DNA from: Marinobacter aromaticivorans
GTDB taxonomy: Bacteria; Pseudomonadota; Gammaproteobacteria; Pseudomonadales; Oleiphilaceae
Length of the DNA: 64,000 bases
Assembly (NCBI RefSeq): GCF_002806975.1
Contig: NZ_NIHD01000002.1
Span: 186,001-250,000, forward strand
Direction: 5' to 3'
Shown in pieces: positions 38,587-49,719 of the stretch. Each line of letters opens with the position of its first letter. Position 1 is the stretch's first letter. A model generated the notes under the pieces. The model did no database searches. It was not told the origin of the DNA and saw nothing but the letters and a program-made list of their open reading frames with translations. A program made the translations under genes and the position numbers.

Positions 38587-38626
38587 AAAAAAAACCCCGT
38601 GCGGGGGGAGTTAGTCCCGCACGGGG
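38587..38626 (-). terminator. Strong intrinsic terminator after the copper receptor gene
   Basis: An 11-base perfect GC-rich stem (CCCCGTGCGGG and complement, 10-base loop) is followed on the minus strand by eight T residues. It lies 51 bases past the stop of the TonB-dependent receptor gene and is a textbook intrinsic terminator. Confidence 0.92.
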
Positions 38627-38676
38627 CAGAGTGTTACCCGCTGGCTATGAGTAGCGGGCAACCGCCATTGCAGGGT

Positions 38677-40671
38677 TTACCACCTGGCCGTCAAGGCCGC
38701 GCGCAGTGTACGCCCCGGCTCGTTCACACGCACCGCATCAGGGTTGAACGGGTCCGTATTGGCACGGCTCACGTGAGGCGCCCAGGTGTTGTCAAACAGA
38801 TTATCCACAGCCCAGTTGAAACTGAGGTGCGCCATCAGCGGGTGGCTGCCGGACAGGTTAAACACGCCATATCCGGGCGAGGTTCCCGCATCCAGCCCGG
38901 ATTCCGGATCGATGCGATCCTGGCGCCGAGCCAGGTGCCACTGGGCCTCTATGCTGTGGCCCATGCTCTGCCATGCCAGTGTCTGCACAAACTGCACCGG
39001 CGGAATCTGCGGCAGAGGCTTGTTATCATCGCGGTTTTCACCGCGAACAGAGGCCAGAGCACTACTGCTGCTCCAGGTACCGTTGGTCCAGCCAACCGTC
39101 ATTTCGGCACCCAGCAGGCGAGCATCAATGTTCTGGTAGCGGGTATCAGCCGGCGTTTCTTTATAGCGCAACACAAAGTCGTCCACTTGATCCACCCAGA
39201 CAGCCGGCTTCCAACTCCATTGATCCTTACTACCACTCAGTGCCAGCTCCAGTTTATGGTGCTTTTCCGTATCCAGGCCGGGGTTGCCAATCCAGCTGTC
39301 ATTCATGGTATTGCGTGCCAGATAGCGCTCGGTAACACCCGGGCTGCGCACACTGCGGCTGCCGGTAAGGGTAAGCGCCTGGTTCTGCGGCAAGCGCCAT
39401 TCGCCGGTAACAAACCCGCTGACGTTATTGTCTTCCGATTTCACATCGGTTGTGCCGTAGGCGCTCTGGTAAAGCATGGCCGGAGTCATGCCCATGCTCG
39501 CAACGGTGTCTGCTTTGGTGGCATCCATTTCCACGCGGTCGTAACGCAGGCCAGCTCCAACTTTCAGGTCACGGGCAAGACGGCGGAAACCCTCTGCAAA
39601 AATTCCGGCACGCTCACGCTCCACGCCCGGCCACATGAATGACACGGTCATTGGCATGGGGTTGGTCACATTGGACAGGGTGGCATCCCAGTCGTTGGTC
39701 TCCACGTCTGCGCCTATGGCCCAGTCGGTTGAGCCACTGGGGCTCTGGTCAAGAATAAAACGCAGGCCACGGGTTTCGGTAATGGAGTCCGTTTGCATTT
39801 TCATCATGCCGGCCGGGCGCAGGCTGAAGTTGTCCATGATGTGATCCACATCCGCCTGCCAGGCCAGCAAGCTCCACTCGCCCATGGCCACCGGGGAGCC
39901 AATCTCCATGCGATAAATATCCGTGTCGGTTTGCGGCGCATCCATGCCGGAGCCGGCGTATTTTACGTCACTTTCTTCCTGGCGGCTGACCATACTCTTG
40001 ATATAAAAACCGCTCTCTGCCGTCCAGGCAGCGTCGGCGCGGCCTTCGGCATTTTCATAGGCGCTGCGCACCTTATTGCCATCGCCGTCCTCATAATCGT
40101 CGGCTTCGTCATAGCCGCCAGACAACCTTAACCAGGCCTCTTCACTGCCCACCGCCGCTGCCGCATTCACCAGTTTGCCGTTGCCGTTATCTGATCCACC
40201 CACCGTCACCTGGCCGGTTGTGGCGTTCCCGTCGAACTGTGGATCAGCGGTGGTGGCAATCACCTGGCCACCTGCAACAGGGCCCCAGCGCAGGGTGCGG
40301 TTAGTGGTTCGAATTTCCAGAACTGGCACCAGCGCACTGCTCAGGCGACTGGTGGGTGGATCCATGCGATTGGGACAGGCACCTTCTACCCGGATACCAT
40401 CCAGCAGCACATCCACCCGCTCCTGGCTTTGCCCCCGCACCACAGGTTCCAGACCGCGACCGCCCATCCGGGAAAGAGAGACCGAAGGATCCGAAGCCAG
40501 CCGGTTTACCGGCTCGCTGGCCAGCACCGCAGTGGCGTTGTCGCCGGCTCGCCCTTCAGTTACCCGGATGACCAGATCGTCCCCGCTGGTCTGGGCGGAC
40601 ACCAGCGTCGGCAGCCCCGCAAGGCCAATCAAAACCATCTTTGCGCAGCTCGTACATACTCCCTCTTTCAT
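38677..40671 (-). CDS. TonB-dependent copper receptor (OprC/NosA-like)
   Basis: The 664-residue outer-membrane protein has a signal peptide (MVLIGLAGLPTLVSA, cleavage near residue 27), a plug domain (about 40-165) and a 22-stranded barrel ending in an aromatic residue (LTARW). The plug contains GGRGLEPVVRGQSQERVDVLLDG and GACPNRMDPPTS (about residues 69-106), closely matching OprC and NosA, the copper receptors of pseudomonads. It should import copper-bound ligand with TonB energy. Met-rich segments (GMMKMQTD, MTPAML) are consistent with copper binding. A GGGGA ribosome site precedes the start. Confidence 0.9.
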   Translation of the reverse strand: MKEGVCTSCAKMVLIGLAGLPTLVSAQTSGDDLVIRVTEGRAGDNATAVLASEPVNRLASDPSVSLSRMGGRGLEPVVRGQSQERVDVLLDGIRVEGACPNRMDPPTSRLSSALVPVLEIRTTNRTLRWGPVAGGQVIATTADPQFDGNATTGQVTVGGSDNGNGKLVNAAAAVGSEEAWLRLSGGYDEADDYEDGDGNKVRSAYENAEGRADAAWTAESGFYIKSMVSRQEESDVKYAGSGMDAPQTDTDIYRMEIGSPVAMGEWSLLAWQADVDHIMDNFSLRPAGMMKMQTDSITETRGLRFILDQSPSGSTDWAIGADVETNDWDATLSNVTNPMPMTVSFMWPGVERERAGIFAEGFRRLARDLKVGAGLRYDRVEMDATKADTVASMGMTPAMLYQSAYGTTDVKSEDNNVSGFVTGEWRLPQNQALTLTGSRSVRSPGVTERYLARNTMNDSWIGNPGLDTEKHHKLELALSGSKDQWSWKPAVWVDQVDDFVLRYKETPADTRYQNIDARLLGAEMTVGWTNGTWSSSSALASVRGENRDDNKPLPQIPPVQFVQTLAWQSMGHSIEAQWHLARRQDRIDPESGLDAGTSPGYGVFNLSGSHPLMAHLSFNWAVDNLFDNTWAPHVSRANTDPFNPDAVRVNEPGRTLRAALTARW

Positions 40672-40829
40672 ACAACTGTTTCCCCGCCGGCGATCCGTTT
40701 ATCCATCTGTAGAACAAAAGTGTCCGCGAATGATAAACAGACCGGAGCCGGCGCGCGTGAGACACAATGCCGCATCTCCATAGGGGTAGCTGTTCATGGG
40801 GCTGCTGTGGGGATGTCTTGCCAAATTGA

Positions 40830-42266
<1,437 letters not shown>

Positions 42267-42283
42267 TCACGGAGCAGCAGCTC

Positions 42284-44860
42284 ATGACCGGGAACGGTGG
42301 AAACTCACAGGATCACAACCGGGTTTCCACCGGCCTCCCGGGGCTTGACGATGTTCTTGATGGTCTCAGAATCGGCGATAACGTCGTCTGGCGCGTCAGC
42401 GACCTCGACGACTACCGCCGGTTTGTTACCCCGTTTGTTGAATCTGCGGCGTCTGCCGGGCGTCGCATAATTTACCTCCGCTTTGGTCAGCACCCGCCGC
42501 TGATATCGGGCAAAAGCAATATCCACACCGAAAACATCGATGCCCTGGGAGGTTTCGAAGCGTTTACCGGCAGGGTTTGGCGCCTGATTGAAGAATATGG
42601 CCGCGGCGCGTTCTATGTATGCGACTGCCTGAGTGACCTGCTCAATGCCTGGGCCACCGATGTCATGGTCGGAAATTTTTTCCGGGTGGTCTGCCCATTC
42701 CTCTTTGAACTGGATACGGTTGCCTGGTTTGCCCTCTATCCGGACCGACATTCCCGCACCACATTGGACCGTATCCGCCAGACAACCCAGGTTATGGTGG
42801 ATGTTCACCGCCTGGGGGATGACGTTCAGATCCAGCCCATCAAGGCCTGGTGCCGGCAGTCCCCGACCATGTTCCTGCCTCACCGGGAACGCAATGGCCG
42901 GTTTCTGCCGGTGGACGACAGCAGCGATGCCACCCGGCTGCAGGCCGGCCTGGAACTGGCCCAACTGCACCGGCAACCGCTACTGGACTACTGGGACCGG
43001 CTGTTCATGCAGGTTGCCAGTGCCCTAGAAAGTGAGGATCCGCAGCAGATAGCGGATGTGCAGAATCGCGTGCTGAATGTTCTGATCAGCCGGGACTCAC
43101 GCATGCTGGACCTGGCCAGGCGCTATCTTGGCCTGGAGGATCTGCTTGCCATACGGGCGCGGATGATCGGCAGCGGTTACATTGGCGGAAAAGCCGCCGG
43201 CATGCTGATTGCGCGCAGCATACTGCTCACCAATCAGCCCGACATCTGGCAGGAGGGCCTGGAGCCCCACGATTCCAGTTATCTTGGTTCAGACGCCTAC
43301 TATGCGTTTCTCGTCCACAATGGCCTGTGGCCGGCAACCATGCGGCAACGCTCCGCGGACGGCTACTTCAGCGAAGCCGCGGAGCTGCGCCGGGGCCTGC
43401 TGGCGGGCAGGTTCCCTCCGGAAATCCGTGTAGAACTGGAGCGGCTGCTGGACCACTACGGGCAATACCCGATTCTGGTGCGCTCAAGCAGTCTTCAGGA
43501 AGATGGCTTTGGCAATGCATTTGCCGGCAAGTACGACAGTGTTTTTCTGGTGAACCAGGGCGCACCCGAGCACCGGCTTGCCGCACTGGAGGACGCTATC
43601 CGCCGGGTTTACGCATCCACCATGAGTGACGATGCCCTGGTTTACCGCAAACAGCGTGGTCTGGACCAGCGGGAAGAACCCATGGCCCTGCTGATCCAAC
43701 GGGTCAACGGCCGCTTCCATGGCCGCTATTACCTGCCGGATGCCGCCGGTGTTGGCGTTTCCCGCAATACCTTTGCCTGGGATACCGACATGGACCCGGC
43801 TGCCGGTATGGCTCGGCTGGTTATGGGGCTGGGCACCCGTGCCGTTGACCGGATTGAAGACGATCACGCCTGTGTTATGGCGCTGGATTACCCGCGCCGC
43901 CAGCCATTCCGCAACCAGGATGAAAGCTACAGGTTCTCCCAGCATCTTCTGGATGTTCTGGACCTGTGGGAAGGCAAACTGACCACCCGCCCGCTGAGCC
44001 AGCTCGCGCAAGAGGTTTCGGACCTGCCTCTGAATCACCTTGGCGAAGTGGACCAGTCCGCCAGCCGGAGCGCAGAGGAACTGGGCCTGCCTGCACCCGT
44101 GTGGCGCCTGACGTTCCTGCCCCTGGTGCGCAATGGCCGCTTCGTTGCCCGTTTATCCAGCCTGCTCAAAACCCTCGAGGCAGGCTATCAACACCCGGTG
44201 GATGTGGAATTCACACTGCATCTGAATAACGCGGGTGGGCCGGCTTTTAACCTGGTGCAATGCCGGCCACTGGCGACCATTGGCGAAACTGCGGCAGCAC
44301 CAATACCTGCAGACATACCTCACCACAAACTTCTGTTCCGCACCCGCGGGCACTTCATGGGCGGCAATATCAATCTCTCGATCCGGCGTGTTATCCGGGT
44401 AAATGCCGCCGTATACAGCAAACTGACAATGAGCCAGCGCTATGACGTTGCCCGCCTTGTAGGCGAGCAGGTGCGTATGGATAGCGGAAAAACCATGCTG
44501 ATTGGCCCCGGGCGCTGGGGAACCTCCAGCCCGGAACTGGGTGTACCCGTGCGTTTTGCCCATATCGCCGGCGTTGCCGCACTGGTTGAAGTGGCAGAGA
44601 TGGAGGGTGATATGGTGCCGGATCTTTCCTACGGCTCACATTTTTTTCAGGACCTGGTAGAAACCGGCATCGCCTACGTGGCGCTTTTCCCCAATGGCAG
44701 GAACTGCACCTATCAACCGCAACGGCTCCCCGGCATAAACACAAACACGACTCAGGCCTCTCCTGAGCAGGCAATACAGACCTTTGACCTGCGCGCAAAA
44801 CCGCTGCAACTGACCGGCGATGTAATCAGCCAGGATCTGGCTTGCTACTATCCGGATTGA
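42284..44860 (+). CDS. Degenerate KaiC-like plus PEP-synthase-type ATP-grasp protein
   Basis: This 858-residue protein has two parts. The first 250 or so residues resemble the RecA/KaiC fold (STGLPGLDDVLDGL at 15-28, and a Walker-B-like FYVCDCLSD at 110-118), but the P-loop position reads RIGDNVVWRVSD, with no GKT/S. The second part matches the PPDK_N ATP-binding domain (GGKAAGM at about 303, ILVRSSSLQEDGFGNAFAGKYDSV at about 397). There is no swivelling phosphohistidine domain and no PEP-binding barrel. A conserved C-terminal element GPGRWGTSSPELG (about 741) follows. It cannot be an ordinary pyruvate dikinase. Gene order suggests co-transcription with gdhA. Function unknown. Confidence 0.85.
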   Translation: MTGNGGNSQDHNRVSTGLPGLDDVLDGLRIGDNVVWRVSDLDDYRRFVTPFVESAASAGRRIIYLRFGQHPPLISGKSNIHTENIDALGGFEAFTGRVWRLIEEYGRGAFYVCDCLSDLLNAWATDVMVGNFFRVVCPFLFELDTVAWFALYPDRHSRTTLDRIRQTTQVMVDVHRLGDDVQIQPIKAWCRQSPTMFLPHRERNGRFLPVDDSSDATRLQAGLELAQLHRQPLLDYWDRLFMQVASALESEDPQQIADVQNRVLNVLISRDSRMLDLARRYLGLEDLLAIRARMIGSGYIGGKAAGMLIARSILLTNQPDIWQEGLEPHDSSYLGSDAYYAFLVHNGLWPATMRQRSADGYFSEAAELRRGLLAGRFPPEIRVELERLLDHYGQYPILVRSSSLQEDGFGNAFAGKYDSVFLVNQGAPEHRLAALEDAIRRVYASTMSDDALVYRKQRGLDQREEPMALLIQRVNGRFHGRYYLPDAAGVGVSRNTFAWDTDMDPAAGMARLVMGLGTRAVDRIEDDHACVMALDYPRRQPFRNQDESYRFSQHLLDVLDLWEGKLTTRPLSQLAQEVSDLPLNHLGEVDQSASRSAEELGLPAPVWRLTFLPLVRNGRFVARLSSLLKTLEAGYQHPVDVEFTLHLNNAGGPAFNLVQCRPLATIGETAAAPIPADIPHHKLLFRTRGHFMGGNINLSIRRVIRVNAAVYSKLTMSQRYDVARLVGEQVRMDSGKTMLIGPGRWGTSSPELGVPVRFAHIAGVAALVEVAEMEGDMVPDLSYGSHFFQDLVETGIAYVALFPNGRNCTYQPQRLPGINTNTTQASPEQAIQTFDLRAKPLQLTGDVISQDLACYYPD

Positions 44861-44928
44861 TATCCGACAACTATTTCACCAAAAGCCGTCAAAAGCGGCT
44901 GGCTGCTGCACCGCTACAGGCTCAGCCC

Positions 44929-44937
44929 TGCTAGAAT
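44929..44937 (+). promoter_or_regulatory. Extended -10 element directly before the RegB-like gene
   Basis: TGCTAGAAT is a good extended -10 sequence (TGN-TANAAT type). It ends seven bases before the ATG at 44945, so transcription would start at or next to the start codon. No ribosome site precedes the ATG, which is consistent with a leaderless mRNA. The -35 region is poor. Confidence 0.4.
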
Positions 44938-44944
44938 CCGGGCC

Positions 44945-46213
44945 ATGGAATGGCTCACTCAGTCTCAAACCGGATTTCAACAGGCGGCCCGCTATCTGCT
45001 GGGTATGCGCCTGGCCATCGCTGCCCTCCAGCTTACCGCGCTGGCGGTGGCGGAGACCGTGGTAACGCTTGCCCACCGTGCTGAAGCCGTGGCGCTGTGT
45101 TTGCTCTATGCTGTTCTCGCGACGCTGGGCTGGCTCTGGTTTACCCGAAGGCCGCCACGCTCTCCTACCAGTGTCAGCGCCGGCCTCGCTCTTGACCTCG
45201 CTTTAATAGGTGGCTGGCTGTTTTTGACGGGAGGTTACACCAACCCCCTGGTGTCCCTGTTATTACTGCCAATTGCCGTGGCCATCATTCTGGTGCCACT
45301 GAGCCAGAGTATTGCCCTGACCGTCTCCGGCATCGCTGTCTACACAGCCCTGGTCGTATGGCATACGCCCATCACCAATGAACATCACAATGCCAACCTG
45401 GCGCAATTGCACCTGGCCGGCATGTGGGTCACCTTTGCCATGACGGCAGCCATCCTGCTTCTGGTGGTGGGCGCGCTGGCCAGGCGGTTGCGCCAGCAGC
45501 AGGAGCAACTGGCGACCATCCGGGAGACACGCCTGCGCGATGAACAGATCATCGCCCTGGGGCTTTCGGCAGCCGCTGTGGCCCACAGGCTGGGCACGCC
45601 GCTGAATACCATGACCCTGCTGGTTGATGAAATCCGGGCGGCTTTTCCCGACCCGGATCTCGCGGGGGACCTTGAACTGCTGGAAAACCAGCTTGCGGTC
45701 TGTGGAGACCACCTGCAACAACTCTCCAGCGCGGCGGTGCAGGCAAAAACAGCACAACTGGAAACACTGGACGCCCGGAGCTGGATGGCAAGACTGAGAG
45801 AGTCCGCAACGCTTTTGTGGCCGGCGGCGCCCATTGAGTGGCCGGTAATCGTTCCGGACTGTCGGGTTGCCGTGGATGCCACCCTGGATCAGGCCATTCT
45901 GAACCTACTTGCCAATGCGCTGACCGCCAGCCCCTCCTGGGTAGCCATCAGCATGCGACACGCCGAACACAACCGGATTGAGCTGGTTGTGGAAGATCAT
46001 GGTGACGGGCTGGAAGATGCCTTTCAGAACACGCCCGGCGAGAACATTGTCGGTTCGGAAAATGGCATGGGTGTCGGCCTTTTTCTCTCCAATGCAACTA
46101 TCCAGCGCCTGGGCGGCACGCTGAAGGCGCGCGTAGACCAACAGGGTACAACCATGATCATCGATTTACCCGTGGCAGAATCGCCACAGGCGCACACCGG
46201 AGGCCATCAATGA
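44945..46213 (+). CDS. RegB/PrrB/RoxS-like redox sensor histidine kinase
   Basis: The 422-residue membrane kinase has five or six N-terminal helices (about residues 18-180) containing GGYTNPLVS (96-104), which corresponds to the quinone-binding GGxxNPF heptad of RegB. The phosphorylated histidine is H214 in AAAVAHRLGTPLNT, where RegB has HELGTPL. The ATPase domain has NLLANALTAS (N box, about 318), EDHGDGLED (about 344) and MGVGLFLS (about 378). In RegB systems the kinase senses the respiratory redox state through quinones. Its stop overlaps the response regulator start (ATGA). Confidence 0.9.
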   Translation: MEWLTQSQTGFQQAARYLLGMRLAIAALQLTALAVAETVVTLAHRAEAVALCLLYAVLATLGWLWFTRRPPRSPTSVSAGLALDLALIGGWLFLTGGYTNPLVSLLLLPIAVAIILVPLSQSIALTVSGIAVYTALVVWHTPITNEHHNANLAQLHLAGMWVTFAMTAAILLLVVGALARRLRQQQEQLATIRETRLRDEQIIALGLSAAAVAHRLGTPLNTMTLLVDEIRAAFPDPDLAGDLELLENQLAVCGDHLQQLSSAAVQAKTAQLETLDARSWMARLRESATLLWPAAPIEWPVIVPDCRVAVDATLDQAILNLLANALTASPSWVAISMRHAEHNRIELVVEDHGDGLEDAFQNTPGENIVGSENGMGVGLFLSNATIQRLGGTLKARVDQQGTTMIIDLPVAESPQAHTGGHQ

Positions 46214-46740
46214 ATCCCGAAAGCTGGCTGCTTATTGATGACGACACCGCCTTCCTGGAGGTACTCAAGCGCTCCTTGGCGCGCCATGGTATCGAGGCAT
46301 CGGGCGTCCATTCCCACGCTGAAGCCCTGGCTACCCTGGACGGCGGAGAGTTTCAGAAATGTGTGCTGGACCTGAACCTGGCCGGCGAAAGCGGCCTGCA
46401 GCTGCTACCCGAACTGCTTGCCCGCCAGCCCGGCCTGGAAATCCTGGTACTCACGGGCTATGGCAGTATTGCCACAGCGGTGGAAGCCATGCGGCGGGGC
46501 GCGGTGAATTATCTGTGCAAACCGGTTAGCATCAGCCAACTCATGCGCGGCTTTGAAGCCCTGGCTTCAACCCCCGAACTGCGCCCAGAGCCGCCGTCTG
46601 TGGAAGAGATGGAATGGGAACACATCCAGCGGATACTCAACGAACATGAGGGCAATGTATCGGCGACCGCCAGAGCCCTGAACATGCACCGCCGAACTCT
46701 GCAACGCAAGCTGCAAAAACATTCCCGCTGGCGCAGCTGA
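46210..46740 (+). CDS. RegA/PrrA/RoxR-like response regulator
   Basis: This 176-residue regulator has a receiver domain with acidic residues D10-D12, phosphoacceptor D54 (CVLDLNLAGE), T84 (VLTGYGS) and K104 (CKPVS), and a C-terminal Fis-type helix-turn-helix (EGNVSATARALNMHRRTLQRKL, about residues 150-172). Size and architecture are those of the RegA family, which controls redox-regulated respiration and carbon/nitrogen genes. It is translated with the kinase through a four-base overlap. Confidence 0.93.
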   Translation: MNPESWLLIDDDTAFLEVLKRSLARHGIEASGVHSHAEALATLDGGEFQKCVLDLNLAGESGLQLLPELLARQPGLEILVLTGYGSIATAVEAMRRGAVNYLCKPVSISQLMRGFEALASTPELRPEPPSVEEMEWEHIQRILNEHEGNVSATARALNMHRRTLQRKLQKHSRWRS

Positions 46741-46795
46741 TAAATTCGGTGAATGAGGAAAACGAACTTTTCGTAACCGGAGTACAGAATCCACT

Positions 46796-48961
46796 ATGTC
46801 AGACACCCCTCATCCGGAACACGGAAAGATTCCTTCGATCGGCCTGGAGCGGCTGTCACTGGTCGCCAGAGCCACTCGCAGTATGATTCTGATCCTTGAT
46901 GCCTGCGGTTCGGTCCAGTGGGCCAACACCGGTTTCGAGCAGCAGACCGGCTATTTACTGCAGGATATGTCCGGTAAGCGCCCGAGAGACCTGCTGAGCG
47001 GCCCGGGTACCGATGCCGAGACCCTGAGGCGCATCACCCGCAGGCTCTATCAGGCTCAACCGTTTGACGAAAAAGTACTGATTTACACCCGTGGCGGAGA
47101 ACCCTTCTGGGTTCATCTTGATTGCGTGCCGTTTGGAACGGAACAGAGCGTCGAGCCGGGATTTATCATTATCATGACAAATATCTCGGACAACAGGGAA
47201 AGCGAACGGAATTTACGCATAGCCGCCAGCGTATTTGACCGCAGCCATGAAGCTATCCTCATAACGGATCGGAACAACCGTATACTGGATGTAAATCCGG
47301 CTTTCTCCCGCATCACCGGTTACAACCGCAGTGACGTACTCGGGCTCAACCCCTCCATCCTCAGTTCCGGGCGCCATTCGCCAGCGTACTACCGCGCTAT
47401 GTGGCAAAGCATTCAAGAGTCCAATTTCTGGCGTGGTGAAATCTGGAATCGTCGAAAAAACGGAGAAGAGTACATTGAGATGCAATCCATTACCCGGGTG
47501 CATCTGGACGAGCCGGGGGATTACTACCACGTTGCCACTTTCACTGACATAACAGAACTGAAGAACCATGCAAAAGAACTGGACCGTGCGGCCCACTTCG
47601 ACCTACTCACAGGCCTACCGAATCGCCAACTGCTAGAAGAACGTTTACGCTCGGCACTGGCGCACGCCAACCGGAACCAGACAAGCCTGTCGGTGGGTTA
47701 TCTGGATCTCGATGGTTTCAGATCCATCAATGAGCGTTATGGGCATGATGCGGGCAACAGAATGCTGCGGGTTCTGGCCGGGCGCCTGGCACAAGGCCTG
47801 CGCAGTGGCGATACTGTGGCACGGATAGGCGGTGACGAGTTTGGCCTGATTCTGCAGAGTGACAGTCATGAAAGCGCCTACGAACGGATTTTGTCCATCA
47901 TCAACAAGCCTGTTGATCCGGGCACCGGTGCCGATCCGGTTAATCTGACAGCCTGCCTGGGTATTACCCGTTATCCCGATGATAACGCCGAGGCCGAAAG
48001 CCTGATCCGCCACGCAGACCAGGCCATGTACGCAGCCAAGGAAAAAGGCCGCAACCTGCTACACTTTTTTGATCCGGAGCTGGATGCTCATCGGCGCCAG
48101 AGGCGCGAGCAACTGACCGAAATCACCCGCGCACTGGAAAACGAGGAATTTGAGCTTCATTTCCAGCCCCAGGTGCGAATAGCGGACCGTCAGGTAACCG
48201 GTTTCGAAGCGCTTATTCGCTGGAATCATCCAGAAAAAGGCCTGCTTTACCCCGATTCCTTCCTGCCAACACTGGAAAACAGCCACCTGGAAGTACCTCT
48301 GGGCCAGTGGGTACTCAAAGAAGCGATTTACCAGATGAACCTCTGGCACGAAGCCGGGGAAAATCTGTCTGTCAGCATCAATATCAGCGCCCGGCACCTG
48401 ATGGACAGGAGCTTCACGCGTTACCTTGAAAGCTACCTGCACAGCCATCCAAGGGTAAAGCCCGACAGGATTACCCTTGAAGTGCTCGAATCAACAGCTC
48501 TGGAGGATACCTGCCGGGCCAGAAACGTGCTTGCACGATGCCGGAAACTGGGGCTTCATATCGCCCTGGACGATTTCGGCACGGGTTTTTCCTCACTGAC
48601 TTACCTGCGCACCCTGCCTGTGGATCTGGTGAAGATTGACAAAAGTTTCGTGATTAACATGCTGAACAATGTCAGTGACCGGGCCATTGTGGAGAGTGTC
48701 ATTTTTCTCGGCCAGAGGTTTGCCCACCCGATTCTCGCCGAAGGCGTTGAAACCATGGCGCACGCCAGCGCCCTGCGCGATCTGGGCTGTGAGTACATTC
48801 AGGGTTACGGAGTGGCCCGCCCCATGCAGGCACATAAAATAGAAGGCTGGTTGCAGGAGTGGCGCAGACATACGGCCAGAAAACAAAGCCGTGAACGCCC
48901 TGCATCCACCAGACGGGGTCAAAAGCCAAGAGGCGTCCGCGCCGGGCGGAATCAACGATAA
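46796..48961 (+). CDS. PAS-PAS-GGDEF-EAL cyclic-di-GMP enzyme
   Basis: The 721-residue protein has two PAS domains (about residues 20-135 and 140-255), a GGDEF diguanylate cyclase domain with an intact active-site motif GGDEF (345-349), and an EAL phosphodiesterase domain (EALIRW at 471-476, LDDFGTGFSSL at about 596). Both catalytic signatures are complete, so either or both activities are possible. No membrane segment is seen; it is a cytoplasmic sensor. The C-terminal tail (about residues 690-721) is very basic and probably unstructured. The 3' end overlaps the convergent CbiM-like gene by ten bases. Confidence 0.93.
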   Translation: MSDTPHPEHGKIPSIGLERLSLVARATRSMILILDACGSVQWANTGFEQQTGYLLQDMSGKRPRDLLSGPGTDAETLRRITRRLYQAQPFDEKVLIYTRGGEPFWVHLDCVPFGTEQSVEPGFIIIMTNISDNRESERNLRIAASVFDRSHEAILITDRNNRILDVNPAFSRITGYNRSDVLGLNPSILSSGRHSPAYYRAMWQSIQESNFWRGEIWNRRKNGEEYIEMQSITRVHLDEPGDYYHVATFTDITELKNHAKELDRAAHFDLLTGLPNRQLLEERLRSALAHANRNQTSLSVGYLDLDGFRSINERYGHDAGNRMLRVLAGRLAQGLRSGDTVARIGGDEFGLILQSDSHESAYERILSIINKPVDPGTGADPVNLTACLGITRYPDDNAEAESLIRHADQAMYAAKEKGRNLLHFFDPELDAHRRQRREQLTEITRALENEEFELHFQPQVRIADRQVTGFEALIRWNHPEKGLLYPDSFLPTLENSHLEVPLGQWVLKEAIYQMNLWHEAGENLSVSINISARHLMDRSFTRYLESYLHSHPRVKPDRITLEVLESTALEDTCRARNVLARCRKLGLHIALDDFGTGFSSLTYLRTLPVDLVKIDKSFVINMLNNVSDRAIVESVIFLGQRFAHPILAEGVETMAHASALRDLGCEYIQGYGVARPMQAHKIEGWLQEWRRHTARKQSRERPASTRRGQKPRGVRAGRNQR

Positions 48962-49611
48962 CGGCGCTGATCCAGTGTTGTCAGCCTGTCCGGGTGGAAC
49001 ACCATCATGCCGGTGATGAAAGCGCCGTTCACAAAGCCCTCCGGTAACATGAACAATGGAAGGTACCTCAGGTAATCGTGGACCAGCTCTGAAAACTCGT
49101 ACACCCCGCTGAACCAGAGCATCAGGCACATAACCAGGCCGGCAACAGCCACTGAAATACCGGCCCCGAAAAAGCCGCAGAAGAAGATATAGGCAAAGAA
49201 ATTGCTGAAATTCCGGCGCCTTTCCCAGAGCATAATGGCCTGAGTCACAAGGGCTGGAATCATAACGGTCACCAGCCCGTTAGCAGCAAACATGGTGACC
49301 GGCTCACGGCCGGTGATGACCGTCAGAATCAGAGCCAGAAGCCCGGCGAATACAGCCAGGCCCCAGCCCAGCATCAATGTTGCTGCAGTAATGCCGAAGA
49401 TATGAATGGCGAGGCCGGGATAGATGCCCGCACGCAACTGCCAGATGAACCCCAGCACCACAGCCGCGCCGAAAAACGAATGCTGCAACGCGTTGTCTGC
49501 ACGCAAGGCACGCCAACGCACGGAGCGCGCTGCCTGCAAAAGAATGAGCAGAAACAAAGCCAGCGTTACCAGCCACTGCCCGGTGGATAGCAGATTATCG
49601 GTCATACCCAT
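48952..49611 (-). CDS. CbiM-like integral membrane protein
   Basis: This protein of about 219 residues is very hydrophobic, with six or seven predicted helices, and resembles the CbiM family of energy-coupling factor substrate-binding proteins (LAIHIFGITAATLMLGWGLAVFAGLLA, about residues 70-96, and the PEGFVNGAFITGMMVFHPDRL C-terminus). No CbiQ/CbiO or other ECF module is near, so it may act alone or use modules elsewhere. The candidate start is the ATG at 49611; an in-frame codon at 49677 would add 22 residues. Confidence 0.7.
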   Translation of the reverse strand: MGMTDNLLSTGQWLVTLALFLLILLQAARSVRWRALRADNALQHSFFGAAVVLGFIWQLRAGIYPGLAIHIFGITAATLMLGWGLAVFAGLLALILTVITGREPVTMFAANGLVTVMIPALVTQAIMLWERRRNFSNFFAYIFFCGFFGAGISVAVAGLVMCLMLWFSGVYEFSELVHDYLRYLPLFMLPEGFVNGAFITGMMVFHPDRLTTLDQRRYR

Positions 49612-49719
49612 AGTGAAAACTACTCGCTGAAACCCGGAACCGCCCCATGATAACGGTGTTAGCGGCCCCTTAACCAATGCCCTTCAGTATACGCAGCATG
49701 ATCGGGGCGGAGGCTTGCC

